From Candidatus Latescibacterota bacterium (GTDB lineage Bacteria > JAAXHH01): a DNA stretch of 64,000 bases. Of the stretch, positions 24,804-33,789 are shown in pieces. The stretch lies in assembly GCA_022822725.1 (NCBI GenBank), contig JAJEAN010000002.1, positions 1 to 64,000 of the forward strand, given 5' to 3'. Every line of letters begins with the position of its first letter. The stretch's first letter is position 1. The notes under the pieces were generated by a model that saw nothing but the letters and a program-made list of their open reading frames with translations, was not told the DNA's origin and ran no database searches. The translations under genes and the position numbers were made by a program.

Positions 24804-26963
24804 CTATTTCGCCAGGACCTTCCTGAACCGGGCGATCGTCTCCTCGTCCAGGTCTTCGATCTGCACTTCGCCGGATTCGAGCTCATGCAGAAGATCATCC
24901 AGATGCCTGTCGCGGTTCCTGAGGCGTTTGGAATCTGCCGTGGTCATATCCCGGTGGATGAGCCGCAAGCGCTCCCGCTGCGCTGAAGTCGGATAGGTAA
25001 ACCGCAACTCGAAACGCCGCGCTTTCAGTTTTTCATACTCTGATTTCAACATGGTCATGGACTGGCCGTAGCCGAGTATGCGAACCCACGCTTTGCTTCG
25101 CGTAATCGCCGTAAACAGGCAGTTACGCACGCTCGCCAGATTACGGACCGCGGCATGGCAGTCCTGGGCGTTGATGATATAGACCATCCCGGCTTCGTTG
25201 CCCTTGGCGCGGTGAATCCCGGTCAAGGTCACCGATGCTTTGCCCGGTCGAAAGAAGGTATTCGGATTCGTATCGACTCCGGCGAGATGGGCGCGGATGC
25301 CCAGTCCTTTCAAACGGCTGCGTATCGGTTCGATACTCTCTCTTGTCGTACGAGGATTGGGGTTGATGACCATGATGTCGTCGTGTCGAAGTTCGTCCTT
25401 GAGGAGGTTTTCGGCAATGGCCTCCGCCAGCCAGTCCGCCTGTTCATCATGGTTTCTGAAGGAGATAAAACGAATCAAGTCGTCGATGTCGGTATGGTCT
25501 TCCAGAAATCGCGGACTCGCGTCTTCTGTTCTGTCAAGCGTTACGTCCGAGCCGTCGCGCAATGCGCCGTCCAGCACGCTGTAACCGATTTCTTCCCACA
25601 AATGAGCCCGGTCGAACATCTGCACCAGACCGGTACCCGACTCATGGGACGGTTTCCGGTATATGCCGAATCCAAGGGCAAACGCCGTGGCCAGTACCGG
25701 CTTCGAGTTGCGGTAACATTTCGACAGCATGATATCGCGTTGAGGCGTGAGTTGACTGGTTTCGTCAAACCGAACTTTGGGCGATCCATCCGCGCTATTC
25801 CCGAAAATCTCTTCCGGAGAAGGCAGGGAACTGCCGCGAAGACTCTGCAGTTCGTCATAGGCATACACCAGTCTTTGGGGAGGTTTGAGCAGTGTGTAAC
25901 AAAGCCTCAGAAACCTGGGCGGTAAATCCTGCGCCTCGTCGACAAGCATCGCGTCGTAGACCGGCACGAGATTACTTGTATAAGAAAGGGCATATTCGCA
26001 CGCTCCCTCGAACTCCCTGCCCGGTCCGAATCTGGCGCGCGCCTTTCCAAAGTCGAAAAACGCCATGCCGTGCAGACGACAGTACTCGGCATAAACGCCC
26101 CCGCGATCCTTTCCATGCCAGGCACCCCAGGCGTTTACGATGCGCAACTTGTTCCAATCTGGCTCTTCCCCGGTCTGCTCTAAGAAGAAGTTGTTGATCA
26201 GGCGTCGAAAATGATCCTTGAGGGAACGGGAATTGAACGTGACTGCGATGCGCCAGTCGGGATGATCCGCATGGAGATAAGCCGCTTTCAGCGCCAGTAT
26301 GATGGTTTTGCCCGAACCCGCCAGGCCGCGAATACGTTGGACGCCTTCGACCGTTTCTATCACGGCTCGATTCTGCATGTTGTCCAGCGTCGCGATTGAT
26401 TTCTCGAGTTTTAACAGCTTAGCGCCACGCGTATCCTCCTCCGCAACACGTCGGCTGAATCCCCTTTTGCGCATCGAGGAGATGTGCTCGATCGCCGACA
26501 GCACCTTCGCACACATATCCCGGCCATGCGGACACGACCAGGTGAACCGGTTCAATTCCTGAATGAGTGAGGAGGTGTTCGCGAGAGGATAAGACTCGGA
26601 ACGATTCGAATCCGGATTACTCAGTGCGGGGGCGAAAGAAATGGTATGTAGGGGAACCATCAGGTCCCGGCGCCGCATCAGTTCCTGGTGTGTCTTAAGC
26701 CGGGCTTCAAGCTTGTTGGCCGAATCGTCCTGCCGCGCCTCGTAATCACCCGTTTCGTGTCCCTCGATGAGATCGAAAACGACAACGCCCATATCAGCCG
26801 AAACCAGCAGGGCGTCAATCATCTGGAGTCCTTCGGACGTGCCGAAAATCGGATAACCGACGAACAGGTGCCCCGACCAGGCGGACTGCTTTGAAACAAT
26901 TTCCACCAGGGCATCGCTTGACACGGGCTTCTGGCTGGTACCACGAACGGTCTCGATACTCAT
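24804..26963 (-). CDS. UvrD/Rep-like superfamily 1 helicase-type ATPase
   Basis: About 719 residues. The N-terminal 200 residues suggest a nuclease-like or NERD-type domain (MGVVVFDLIEGHETGDY). The motor has Walker A RGLAGSGKTIILALKAAYL, Walker B YDAMLVDEAQDLP, LVYAYDELQSL and a UvrD_C_2-type end, ASVTLTGIHRAKGNEAGMVYIIN with LFTAITRSKAWVRILG. I prefer the ATG at 26963 (SD GGAAGGA) over a frame extended to 27020. Such stand-alone NERD/UvrD proteins are common in accessory regions; a DNA-repair or anti-phage role is inferred. A J-domain gene end lies on one side and a remnant copy of it on the other. Confidence 0.75.
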   Translation of the reverse strand: MSIETVRGTSQKPVSSDALVEIVSKQSAWSGHLFVGYPIFGTSEGLQMIDALLVSADMGVVVFDLIEGHETGDYEARQDDSANKLEARLKTHQELMRRRDLMVPLHTISFAPALSNPDSNRSESYPLANTSSLIQELNRFTWSCPHGRDMCAKVLSAIEHISSMRKRGFSRRVAEEDTRGAKLLKLEKSIATLDNMQNRAVIETVEGVQRIRGLAGSGKTIILALKAAYLHADHPDWRIAVTFNSRSLKDHFRRLINNFFLEQTGEEPDWNKLRIVNAWGAWHGKDRGGVYAEYCRLHGMAFFDFGKARARFGPGREFEGACEYALSYTSNLVPVYDAMLVDEAQDLPPRFLRLCYTLLKPPQRLVYAYDELQSLRGSSLPSPEEIFGNSADGSPKVRFDETSQLTPQRDIMLSKCYRNSKPVLATAFALGFGIYRKPSHESGTGLVQMFDRAHLWEEIGYSVLDGALRDGSDVTLDRTEDASPRFLEDHTDIDDLIRFISFRNHDEQADWLAEAIAENLLKDELRHDDIMVINPNPRTTRESIEPIRSRLKGLGIRAHLAGVDTNPNTFFRPGKASVTLTGIHRAKGNEAGMVYIINAQDCHAAVRNLASVRNCLFTAITRSKAWVRILGYGQSMTMLKSEYEKLKARRFELRFTYPTSAQRERLRLIHRDMTTADSKRLRNRDRHLDDLLHELESGEVQIEDLDEETIARFRKVLAK

Positions 26964-27165
26964 GACGATTCCTTCCGGCGGGTCGCTTCCACGATCGCAC
27001 AACGCACGCGCAACGCACACGTTTTCAGCAATACGAAAGCGACGGGTTCTTATGCAGTCCGGTTGCAGCCAGGCCGGCTGTCTATACAGACTGCGTTCTT
27101 ACGATTGTGTAATTGATTAGTAGTAAAAAACGGTGGATTCTTGTTCTAAAGTACGAGATGGTGGG

Positions 27166-27231
27166 ATGGTACCGGGGAGGGGGCTTGTGGGGATACTGCG
27201 GAACCTGATCAAGGAGGATCTAGCAAGATGA
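27166..27231 (+). pseudogene. Remnant resembling the 3' end of the J-domain gene
   Basis: The plus-strand frame reads MVPGRGLVGILRNLIKEDL and a stop at 27229-27231. PGRGLVGILRNLI matches PGRAMVSILRNLI at the end of the J-domain protein (10 of 13 identical), and 14 bases (TGCGGAACCTGATC) are identical. No upstream J domain is present. The gap 26964-27288 otherwise holds nothing I recognise. Confidence 0.45.
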
Positions 27232-27288
27232 TGGTGGAAACCGTACTTTCTTCTAACTTTCCTAATCAGAAAAGACCCATTCCAGCCG

Positions 27289-27621
27289 TTACTCGGCATA
27301 CATCTCGCCGATGATGCGGCGCAACTGTGCCGCGTTGTCGGCTGAAAGACTGTCGATGCGCTGCCCCAGTCGCTGCTTGCTTATGGTGCGGATCTGATCT
27401 ACGGCAATCTCGGCGTCCTGCCCCGCGCACCGCACCTGCAGGCGGCCACGCCATCGCGGATGCATTTTGGAGGTGAGTGGACAGACTACCACGGTTTCGA
27501 GGTGCCGGTTCATCTCATCGCGACTGACGACCACCACTGGCCTGACCTTGCGAATCTCAGCACCCTTGGTGGGGTTCAGATCGGCAATGTACACGGAATA
27601 CCGCCGGGGAAACGAGCCCAT
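27289..27621 (-). CDS. mazF: MazF/PemK family toxin
   Basis: A 110-residue sequence-specific endoribonuclease toxin. The N-terminal GSFPRRYSVYIADLNPTKGAEIRKVRPVVVVSRD carries the catalytic Arg of the family. CPLTSKMHPRW and AVDQIRTISKQRLGQRI follow, as in MazF. It starts within the antitoxin stop codon (TGATG overlap), so the two are co-translated. Confidence 0.93.
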   Translation of the reverse strand: MGSFPRRYSVYIADLNPTKGAEIRKVRPVVVVSRDEMNRHLETVVVCPLTSKMHPRWRGRLQVRCAGQDAEIAVDQIRTISKQRLGQRIDSLSADNAAQLRRIIGEMYAE

Positions 27622-27875
27622 CAGTCCACGCCATCGGCTATGGCGACGTCGAAGTCGCTCCAGTCCTCCGATTCTTCGGCCATGGCGCGGGAGGTCTCTT
27701 CCCAGGACAGGTTATGGGTCTCCGTGCCCCGCAAAACGACGCCCTCCTCCAACTCTTCCAGCGTCAGACGGTCACTCCATCCGTACTTGTCCAGCAGTGT
27801 CTTGGGAAGCCGGATGCCTCTGGAGTTCCCAATCGGAATCAGTTTGACTTCCCTGATGTAAGACGGTTTATTCAT
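27621..27875 (-). CDS. mazE: MazE-like antitoxin (AbrB/SpoVT fold)
   Basis: 84 residues with an N-terminal AbrB swapped-hairpin DNA-binding domain (VKLIPIGNSRGIRLPKTLLDKYGW) and an acidic toxin-binding C-terminus (ESEDWSDFDVAIADGVD). The start is the ATG at 27875, with GGAGGTG about 8 bases upstream; a longer frame to 28013 would run through the promoter. It should neutralise MazF and repress the operon. Confidence 0.9.
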   Translation of the reverse strand: MNKPSYIREVKLIPIGNSRGIRLPKTLLDKYGWSDRLTLEELEEGVVLRGTETHNLSWEETSRAMAEESEDWSDFDVAIADGVD

Positions 27876-27906
27876 GCGCTTCACCTCCGCTGAGTGGGCC
27901 TGATAC

Positions 27907-27941
27907 GTAATTATAGTAATTACAACTTCTGGCCGTGTCAA
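27907..27941 (-). promoter_or_regulatory. mazEF promoter with overlapping palindromic operator
   Basis: On the minus strand TTGACA (27941-27936) and TATAAT (27915-27910) are both perfect consensus hexamers, with a rather long 20-base spacer. The -10 lies inside a perfect palindrome GTAATTA-TAG-TAATTAC (27907-27923), the expected site for MazE/AbrB-type autorepression, 32 bases before the antitoxin ATG. Confidence 0.7.
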
Positions 27942-28146
27942 GGTTTTCAGTGCTCTATCGCACTCCAGATTCCAATCGTACCTGGTTCGATAGTGGCCTA
28001 ACGAGTCTCGCATTCGGCGGACTGATTCTACGACATGGAGCCGATGGGAAAGGAGCAGTCTCCCGTACTCTGTGGCGCCAAATGTATCGGGAAGTGCTGC
28101 ACCGAGACTTAGTGGTTACTACTCTCGGAAGGAAACCCTGGCCAAC

Positions 28147-28857
28147 TCAGACCGGCCACTGCTCCTTCCGATACCCCATGTCCCAGAACATCCACTCGTA
28201 CCGGCTGGTCGTGATATAGTGGTTCAGCATGGCCTCGCGGTCCTCGTCGGGAAGCCCCATGGAGATGCGGTTTGTGATCTCCAGGACGGCTACGACGCAC
28301 TCAGCGAACTGCTCGCCGGCGTAGGTGTCGATCCACTGTTGGTACATGGGATCAGGCGATCCCTGCTCGGCCAGCGCCTTGCCCACCTCCCAGTAGATCC
28401 AGTAGCACGGCAATACGACGGCCACGACTTCGTGGTAGGGACGGCCGTAGGCCACCGACAGCAGGTAGCTCGTGTATGCCTGGCACACGGGCGCCTTGGG
28501 GGTCGCCCAGACCTGTTCCGCCGACAGGCCGAAGACGTCGAAGAAGTGCTCCTGCATGGCCCGTTCTTCCACGAGACAACCCTTGGCATGCTCGTTGAAG
28601 AGGATGATGCTGTCTTCGTCCGGCGCCTTGGCCGCGGCGAGGCTCAGGGCCCGGGCGTAGTCCTTGAGATACAGCGCGTCCTGAACGGTATAGAATTCAA
28701 AGGCCGACCGGTCCAGGTCGCCGGAGGTAAGCCCCTTGATGAAGGGATGGGCGAGGATCGCGTCGTAGATCGATGCCGTCTCCGACCACATGAGATCGGT
28801 GATGGTTCCTGTCGGAGATGGCGCGGTCATCTTTCCGTTCCCATCGGCCATGGACAT
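28147..28857 (-). CDS. tenA: TenA/thiaminase II family aminopyrimidine aminohydrolase
   Basis: A 236-residue all-helical TenA protein. The catalytic Cys is Cys151 in VLPCYWIYWEVGKAL. FYTVQDALYLKDYARAL, AYTSYLLSVAYGRPY and an ending YEWMFWDMGYRKEQWP match the family. TenA hydrolyses amino-pyrimidines from degraded thiamine for salvage, though distant members have other roles. It overlaps the PhyH stop upstream by one base (TGATG) and is last of a four-gene operon, which may mean a different substrate here. Confidence 0.88.
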   Translation of the reverse strand: MSMADGNGKMTAPSPTGTITDLMWSETASIYDAILAHPFIKGLTSGDLDRSAFEFYTVQDALYLKDYARALSLAAAKAPDEDSIILFNEHAKGCLVEERAMQEHFFDVFGLSAEQVWATPKAPVCQAYTSYLLSVAYGRPYHEVVAVVLPCYWIYWEVGKALAEQGSPDPMYQQWIDTYAGEQFAECVVAVLEITNRISMGLPDEDREAMLNHYITTSRYEWMFWDMGYRKEQWPV

Positions 28858-29678
28858 CAGGACACTCCGGCCCGGTCCGTGGTCCCGATATGAGACGTCC
28901 CGTCCGTCTTCTGTACTTCCGCCCGGTCCACGGCGCGCACATGTTCCGCATAGTCGTCGCTGCGAAAATAGGCGCTGTCCAGATTGCCCGTCTCCGTGGT
29001 TACCCTGGCGGTGACCCAGTGCGTGGCGTAGCCGCGCCGCCAGCGATCCGACGTGTTGCGGCGCGAGGAGTGGAGCGTTTCCGAGTGGTGGAAGACCACG
29101 CCGCCCTTGCGCACCGGCGCGGAGGCTTCCTTATCCCGGTCGATCAGATCGTCAGGCGGCGCCAGGTTGTATGGCTGTCCGGGGACCTCCACGTGGTCGA
29201 TGATCCCCTTCTTGTGCGAACCGGAGATGTACCTGAGGCAGCCGTTCTCCTCATCCACGTCGTCGAGGGCGATCCAGGCCGTGATGACGTGGCCGCCCGG
29301 CGTGCACCGGAAGTAGAAGTTGTCCTGGTGGTAGGGTTTCTCGGAGCCGAACCGCGGCGGTTTCATGAAGAGCTGATCGCTCTTGAGCAGGGGGTCTTCG
29401 CCGGTGAGTTGACGGAGGATACCCCGGAGCCGGCCATCCAGCGCGAAATCGCGGAACAACGGATTCCGCAGGTACGGATTGTCAATCTTGCGCGCAGCGG
29501 TCTCGCCTGAATCGGAACGGTCCAGCAGATAGCCCTCCATGGATTCGTCCTCGGCGATGGTATCCGCCGTTTCCAGGGCCAGGCGGGCGACCTCGTCCGT
29601 TTCTTCCGGCGCGAACACCCCTTCGACCACGAGCCATCCGTTCCGGTGGAACGTGCGGACCTGTTCTTCACTGATCAT
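28857..29678 (-). CDS. Phytanoyl-CoA dioxygenase (PhyH) family enzyme 4
   Basis: A 273-residue Fe(II)/2-oxoglutarate oxygenase with a complete triad: His117 and Asp119 (KPYHQDNFYF) and His203 (SETLHSSRRNTSDRWRRG). ITAWIALDDVDEENGCLRYISGSH is the core block. It starts 4 bases after the aldolase stop and is coupled to tenA, so it acts in the same pathway as the aminotransferase and aldolase upstream. Substrate unknown. Confidence 0.9.
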   Translation of the reverse strand: MISEEQVRTFHRNGWLVVEGVFAPEETDEVARLALETADTIAEDESMEGYLLDRSDSGETAARKIDNPYLRNPLFRDFALDGRLRGILRQLTGEDPLLKSDQLFMKPPRFGSEKPYHQDNFYFRCTPGGHVITAWIALDDVDEENGCLRYISGSHKKGIIDHVEVPGQPYNLAPPDDLIDRDKEASAPVRKGGVVFHHSETLHSSRRNTSDRWRRGYATHWVTARVTTETGNLDSAYFRSDDYAEHVRAVDRAEVQKTDGTSHIGTTDRAGVS

Positions 29679-29682
29679 TACT

Positions 29683-30447
29683 TCATCCGCTCCGCAGCGC
29701 TTCCAGGTTGTTCTTTAGGACACGCAAACCGTAGCCCATCGGGCTGCCGACGTTGATGTACCGATAGCCCCACTCGATTTTCTGACGGATGTCCTGGAGG
29801 TCGTCCAGCGTGGTGCCCGCCATGATGCCTGTGCCCTCGAGGCGCCGGGGGAATTCCCGCATGGCCGACTGCACCTCGGCCGACTCGATCTCCGTGATCA
29901 CCCCCATGGTGGCGGACAGGTCCGTGGGCCCCATGAAGAGGACGTCGATCCCTTCCACCTGCTTGATTTCATCCAGGTTGTCGAGGGCATCGACGCTTTC
30001 GATCTGCAGGACGGTGACGGTTTCCGCGTTGGCCGTTTTGACCACGTGGTTGAATTCCAGCCCGGCCATCATGGCCCAGTACGGGGATACGCCGCGCTGT
30101 CCTTCCGGTGCATAGCGGGCGGACTGCATCGCCCGTTCCGCCTCCCCGGCCGTATTGACCTGGGGGATCATGACGGCGACGGCACCGATGTCATAGGCCT
30201 TCTTGATCAGCGCGGGATCGTTCCAGGCGACGCGGATCATGGGCGCCACGTCGTTCCGGCGGGCGATCACCGGGACCATGTCCAGGTCTTCCACGGCACT
30301 CGCGGAATGCTCGGTATCGATCCAGAGGAAATCGATGTCGGAACGGCATACCACCGAGGCCGTGAACGAATCGTGGGCGGGCAGGACCGTGCCCAGCAAC
30401 AACTCGCCATCGCGGATGCGCCGCTTGAGCGGATTGGGATACTTCAT
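29683..30447 (-). CDS. HpcH/HpaI-type class II aldolase
   Basis: A 254-residue metal-dependent aldolase of the HpaI/RhmA/GarL group. LWIDTEHSA, MIRVAWNDPALIKKAYDIGAV, MIPQVNTAGEAERA, YAPEGQRGVSPYW, LQIESVDALDNLDEI and FMGPTDLSATMG are the family blocks, with the Glu and Asp that bind the metal. These enzymes split 2-keto-3-deoxy acids to pyruvate plus an aldehyde. It directly follows the aminotransferase stop (30448) with no gap. Confidence 0.9.
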   Translation of the reverse strand: MKYPNPLKRRIRDGELLLGTVLPAHDSFTASVVCRSDIDFLWIDTEHSASAVEDLDMVPVIARRNDVAPMIRVAWNDPALIKKAYDIGAVAVMIPQVNTAGEAERAMQSARYAPEGQRGVSPYWAMMAGLEFNHVVKTANAETVTVLQIESVDALDNLDEIKQVEGIDVLFMGPTDLSATMGVITEIESAEVQSAMREFPRRLEGTGIMAGTTLDDLQDIRQKIEWGYRYINVGSPMGYGLRVLKNNLEALRSG

Positions 30448-31608
30448 CTACAACGCGCTGCGTTCCCGCTTGAAGGCGGAGATGAAGGCCTCGTTCTCGC
30501 GGGGCAGCCCGACGGATATGCGCATGAAACCTTCCATGTCGAAGGCCTGGCGAACCCGGACCTTTTTCTCCCACAAGCGGTCCAGGAGCGTCTCCAGGTT
30601 AGGGCCGACCTCGACGGTGACGAAGATGGTCTGCGTGCGCAGTGGACTGTATCCCATGGACTCCAGTTCCTCGTAGAGAAACGCCTTCCCCTCGCGGACG
30701 ATTTCCACGGTACGCCGGACGTGCTGCTGGTCGTTCAGCGCGGCCATCGCGGCCACGGTCGACAGGGTATTCTTGTTGAGCAGGCCGATGCTGAACCGCT
30801 GCATGCGCTCCAGGAGCGAGGGATGTGCCACGCCGTAACCGACGCGCATGCCGCCGAGTCCGTAGGCCTTCGAAAAGGTCCGCGACACCAGGAGGTTCTC
30901 GACATCCTTTGTCAGTGAAATCGTGGACGGATAAGCGGGATCGTCGACGAACTGTATATACGCCTCGTCCACGCAGACGATGACATCATTCGGTACCGCC
31001 CTGATCGTGCGTTCCAGTTCGGCGGGATCGAGAAGCTGGCCGGTGGGGTTATTGGGATTGCAGATGCTGACGATCCGGGTGTTCTCGTCCACCGCCGCCA
31101 GAATGGCCGACAGGTCCATCTGCCAGTCCCCGGTCAGCGGCACACGCTTGACGGCCTGTCCGAGTTCTTCCGCCGTACTCGGAATGGACCGGTAGGACGG
31201 GAAGGCGGTGACCACGTTTCCCGGATTGTTCCAGAAGGCCGCAAGTGTCGCGGTCAGCAGAATTTCCGATGAACCCACGCCCGTGAACACCGACTCCGGA
31301 TCGACGCCGTGATGGGTGGCCAGAGCCTCTTCCAGTTCAAAATGCATGGTATACCGGTTCATGCCGAACATCTTGCCGGCCACCGCCTCGATGGCCCGAT
31401 GCGACGCACCGAGGGGATTCTCGTTTATACTGAGCTGAACGAGCAGGGGATCGTCGAGTCCCACGCCGTTCACGGGAAGGTCCGTGGAGCCGCTGACCAT
31501 CTGGGCGGCCGCTTCCCAGGCCGGCGTGCCCATCAGCGTCACGCCCGCGCCGCCCAGCACGGTGTTGCGCAGGAAACTGCGCCGGTTCATGTCTTGTGCT
31601 TCAGCCAT
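30448..31608 (-). CDS. Histidinol-phosphate-aminotransferase-like PLP enzyme with a Tat signal
   Basis: 386 residues from the ATG at 31608, with GGAGG just upstream; a longer frame to 31728 has no support. The N-terminus has a twin-arginine signal (NRRSFLRNTVLGGAGVTLMG), suggesting folded export. The fold-type I body has NPNNPTGQ (about 184-191), Asp214 and Tyr217 in VDEAYIQF, and the PLP Lys247 in RTFSKAYGLGGMRVGYG. Histidine biosynthesis is unlikely given export and context. It leads the operon with the aldolase, PhyH and TenA genes. Confidence 0.85.
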   Translation of the reverse strand: MAEAQDMNRRSFLRNTVLGGAGVTLMGTPAWEAAAQMVSGSTDLPVNGVGLDDPLLVQLSINENPLGASHRAIEAVAGKMFGMNRYTMHFELEEALATHHGVDPESVFTGVGSSEILLTATLAAFWNNPGNVVTAFPSYRSIPSTAEELGQAVKRVPLTGDWQMDLSAILAAVDENTRIVSICNPNNPTGQLLDPAELERTIRAVPNDVIVCVDEAYIQFVDDPAYPSTISLTKDVENLLVSRTFSKAYGLGGMRVGYGVAHPSLLERMQRFSIGLLNKNTLSTVAAMAALNDQQHVRRTVEIVREGKAFLYEELESMGYSPLRTQTIFVTVEVGPNLETLLDRLWEKKVRVRQAFDMEGFMRISVGLPRENEAFISAFKRERSAL

Positions 31609-31895
31609 GACTGCCTCCGTATTCGATGGCGATACATTTTGGATGTGATCTCGAAGAAATAAGCGTCCGCCACCGTGCAATGTCAAAGTTTCTTTTGGCC
31701 TTGAAAAGGATGCTCTATAAGGGTACACTGAACCCGGCGTGCACGATATTGCGCCGAATTGCCGATCTCACGAGGCGGATGTGGAGGTGGAGGCGGCACC
31801 GCGCTCACATCTGCGGCGAAATCGCCGCACTCATACCTGCGCCGATTTCGCCGCGACGCCACACGGCTTACCCCGCAACCTGCTGAGGATCCTTC

Positions 31896-32900
31896 ATGAG
31901 CGTACCGGACTATACGGATTTCGATCGGAGCTTCTGGGACGAGGAGCTGGCTGGTTTCGTGCCGGAAACCGTCTACGACATGCACGTGCACATGTGGTCG
32001 GAACGGCACCGGGGCAAGCTTCCGCCGGGCCCCACCGGGCTACGGCTGGAGATCGACTACCAGGACCACCTCGCCTGGGCGGAGCAGCTGTATCCGGGCC
32101 GCAGGATGCACTACCTGGTCCTCGGCACGCCGATCCCGGGGGGTATCGACACGGAGGGCCATAACGACTGGATGGCCGAGGAGATGAAGCAGGATCCCGA
32201 ATCGGGCATCAACATGATGGTCACGCCCGACATGAGCCCCGACTACGTGGCCGCGCAGGTGAAGAGACACGGCTTCCTGGGCCTGAAGCCCTACCGGACC
32301 TTCGCCCCGGACCCCACCCACTGCCGCATCCGGGATTTCCTGCCCGAATCCTTCATCGAGGTGGCCCACGATCTCGGGCTCGCCATCACCATGCACATGT
32401 CCAAGCCTGAAGGCCCGGCCGACGCGGACAATCAAAAGGACCTGGCCTACTACACGAAGCAATATCCCCGCGCCCAGTGGATCCTCGCCCACTGCGCCCG
32501 GGCCTTCAACTGCTTCATGATGGAGCGGGCCATCCACTTCCTCACGGACCTGCCCAACATCTGGTACGACACGTCGGCCGTGAACGACCTCTACTCCCAG
32601 TACCTGCTGATGAAGCACGAGGACCGCGCCCGGGTCATGTTCGGTTCGGACAACGTGGTGGCGGGATGCGCCCGCGGCAAGTACGTCACCTACGGACGGG
32701 CGTGGACCTACTACGAGGGCACGACGGAGACGACGCCCCACTGCGATTCGCGGGCGACGCTGGTTATTTACGAACAGCTGCGGCAGGAGAAGCAGGTGGC
32801 GGACATGCTGGGACTGACGGCACAGGAGATCGAAGACCACTTCTCCGGCAACGCCCGGCGGTTCCTGCGGGAAGTCCGCGGCCGGCAGGACTGGCGTTAA
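31896..32900 (+). CDS. Amidohydrolase-2 family metal-dependent hydrolase
   Basis: A 334-residue TIM-barrel hydrolase. It has the N-terminal metal motif YDMHVHMW, then LGLKPYR, LAITMHMSK, WILAHCAR, IWYDTSAV and the C-terminal MFGSDNVV, the order seen in PF04909 enzymes (ACMSD-like decarboxylases and lactonases). GAGGATCC precedes the ATG. It faces away from the aminotransferase operon across a 287-base gap in which I see nothing else. Confidence 0.82.
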   Translation: MSVPDYTDFDRSFWDEELAGFVPETVYDMHVHMWSERHRGKLPPGPTGLRLEIDYQDHLAWAEQLYPGRRMHYLVLGTPIPGGIDTEGHNDWMAEEMKQDPESGINMMVTPDMSPDYVAAQVKRHGFLGLKPYRTFAPDPTHCRIRDFLPESFIEVAHDLGLAITMHMSKPEGPADADNQKDLAYYTKQYPRAQWILAHCARAFNCFMMERAIHFLTDLPNIWYDTSAVNDLYSQYLLMKHEDRARVMFGSDNVVAGCARGKYVTYGRAWTYYEGTTETTPHCDSRATLVIYEQLRQEKQVADMLGLTAQEIEDHFSGNARRFLREVRGRQDWR

Positions 32901-32937
32901 GCGCACGCAGCGCGACCTCACGCAGCGCGACCGCGTC

Positions 32938-33789
32938 CTAACCCCGTGACGGCTCCGCCATCTTCAACCTGGCTTTTCGAACCTCCTCCGCCAGGTGGTC
33001 CTGGTGGGCCAGTGGCTGTTCCAGGTGCTTCATGCGCGCCGGACCGGCCGTCTCGAGCATGGCCTCGCCGTAGACGCTGTCGAGCCAGAACCGGGCGCTC
33101 GCGGCGATCTCGTTCTTCAGAAGCTGCATGTCCTTCTCGGCGAACCGGGCCGTGCAGTTGATCGTGAACATCCTCCGCCGGTCGCCCCCGCCCCAGGCGC
33201 TGTGCTTGGTGTTCTGGTTGAACACGACGATGTCGCCGGGCTGCGTCTCGAGGGCAACGGCGGGCACCTCCCAGCCTTCGATGCCCCAGTTTTCCGGCGA
33301 TTCCCGGATCTGGGATTCCAGCGAGTCGGCATACGCGTCACCCCAGCGGTGACTGCCGGGGATCACCCGCAGCGCTCCCGTTTCCCGCGTCAGCGGATCC
33401 AGGTAGAAGGCCATCTTGTAGTAGATACGGGGCGGCGCGCCGCGCATCTTGCCCGACCAGTCCGTGTCCGAATGCCACCGGGTATCGTCCACGTAGAAAT
33501 TGCCGTCGCTGCCCAGGTACACGAATTCATCGCCCAGCAGGCTGCTGAAGATGCCGTTGACGCGGGGATCGTCGATGAGTGAGGAAAGCACGGGATGCTG
33601 ATCGATGAAGGGCACGATGCAGGACCTGGCCGTGCCGTCGTGAGGCTTGCCGTCGTGCCCTCCGCCGCGCTCGGTCCAGACATCCTCGAAGGCGCCTGTG
33701 ATCTCTTCGATCCGGTCATTCAACAAACCGGGGAAACCGAGGTAGCCGAAGGTGTCCATGAACGCCAGCTGCTCTTTCGTCAGTCGCAT
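32938..33789 (-). CDS. Phytanoyl-CoA dioxygenase (PhyH) family enzyme 5
   Basis: 283 residues from the ATG at 33789; the frame is open to 33981 but only this start gives MRLTKEQLAFMDTFGYLGFPG, matching PhyH 1. Iron ligands are His106 and Asp108 (DTRWHSDTDW) and His196 (NTKHSAWGGGDRRR). It is the closest paralogue of the enzyme at 16424-17212. It converges with the amidohydrolase gene. Substrate unknown. Confidence 0.9.
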   Translation of the reverse strand: MRLTKEQLAFMDTFGYLGFPGLLNDRIEEITGAFEDVWTERGGGHDGKPHDGTARSCIVPFIDQHPVLSSLIDDPRVNGIFSSLLGDEFVYLGSDGNFYVDDTRWHSDTDWSGKMRGAPPRIYYKMAFYLDPLTRETGALRVIPGSHRWGDAYADSLESQIRESPENWGIEGWEVPAVALETQPGDIVVFNQNTKHSAWGGGDRRRMFTINCTARFAEKDMQLLKNEIAASARFWLDSVYGEAMLETAGPARMKHLEQPLAHQDHLAEEVRKARLKMAEPSRG

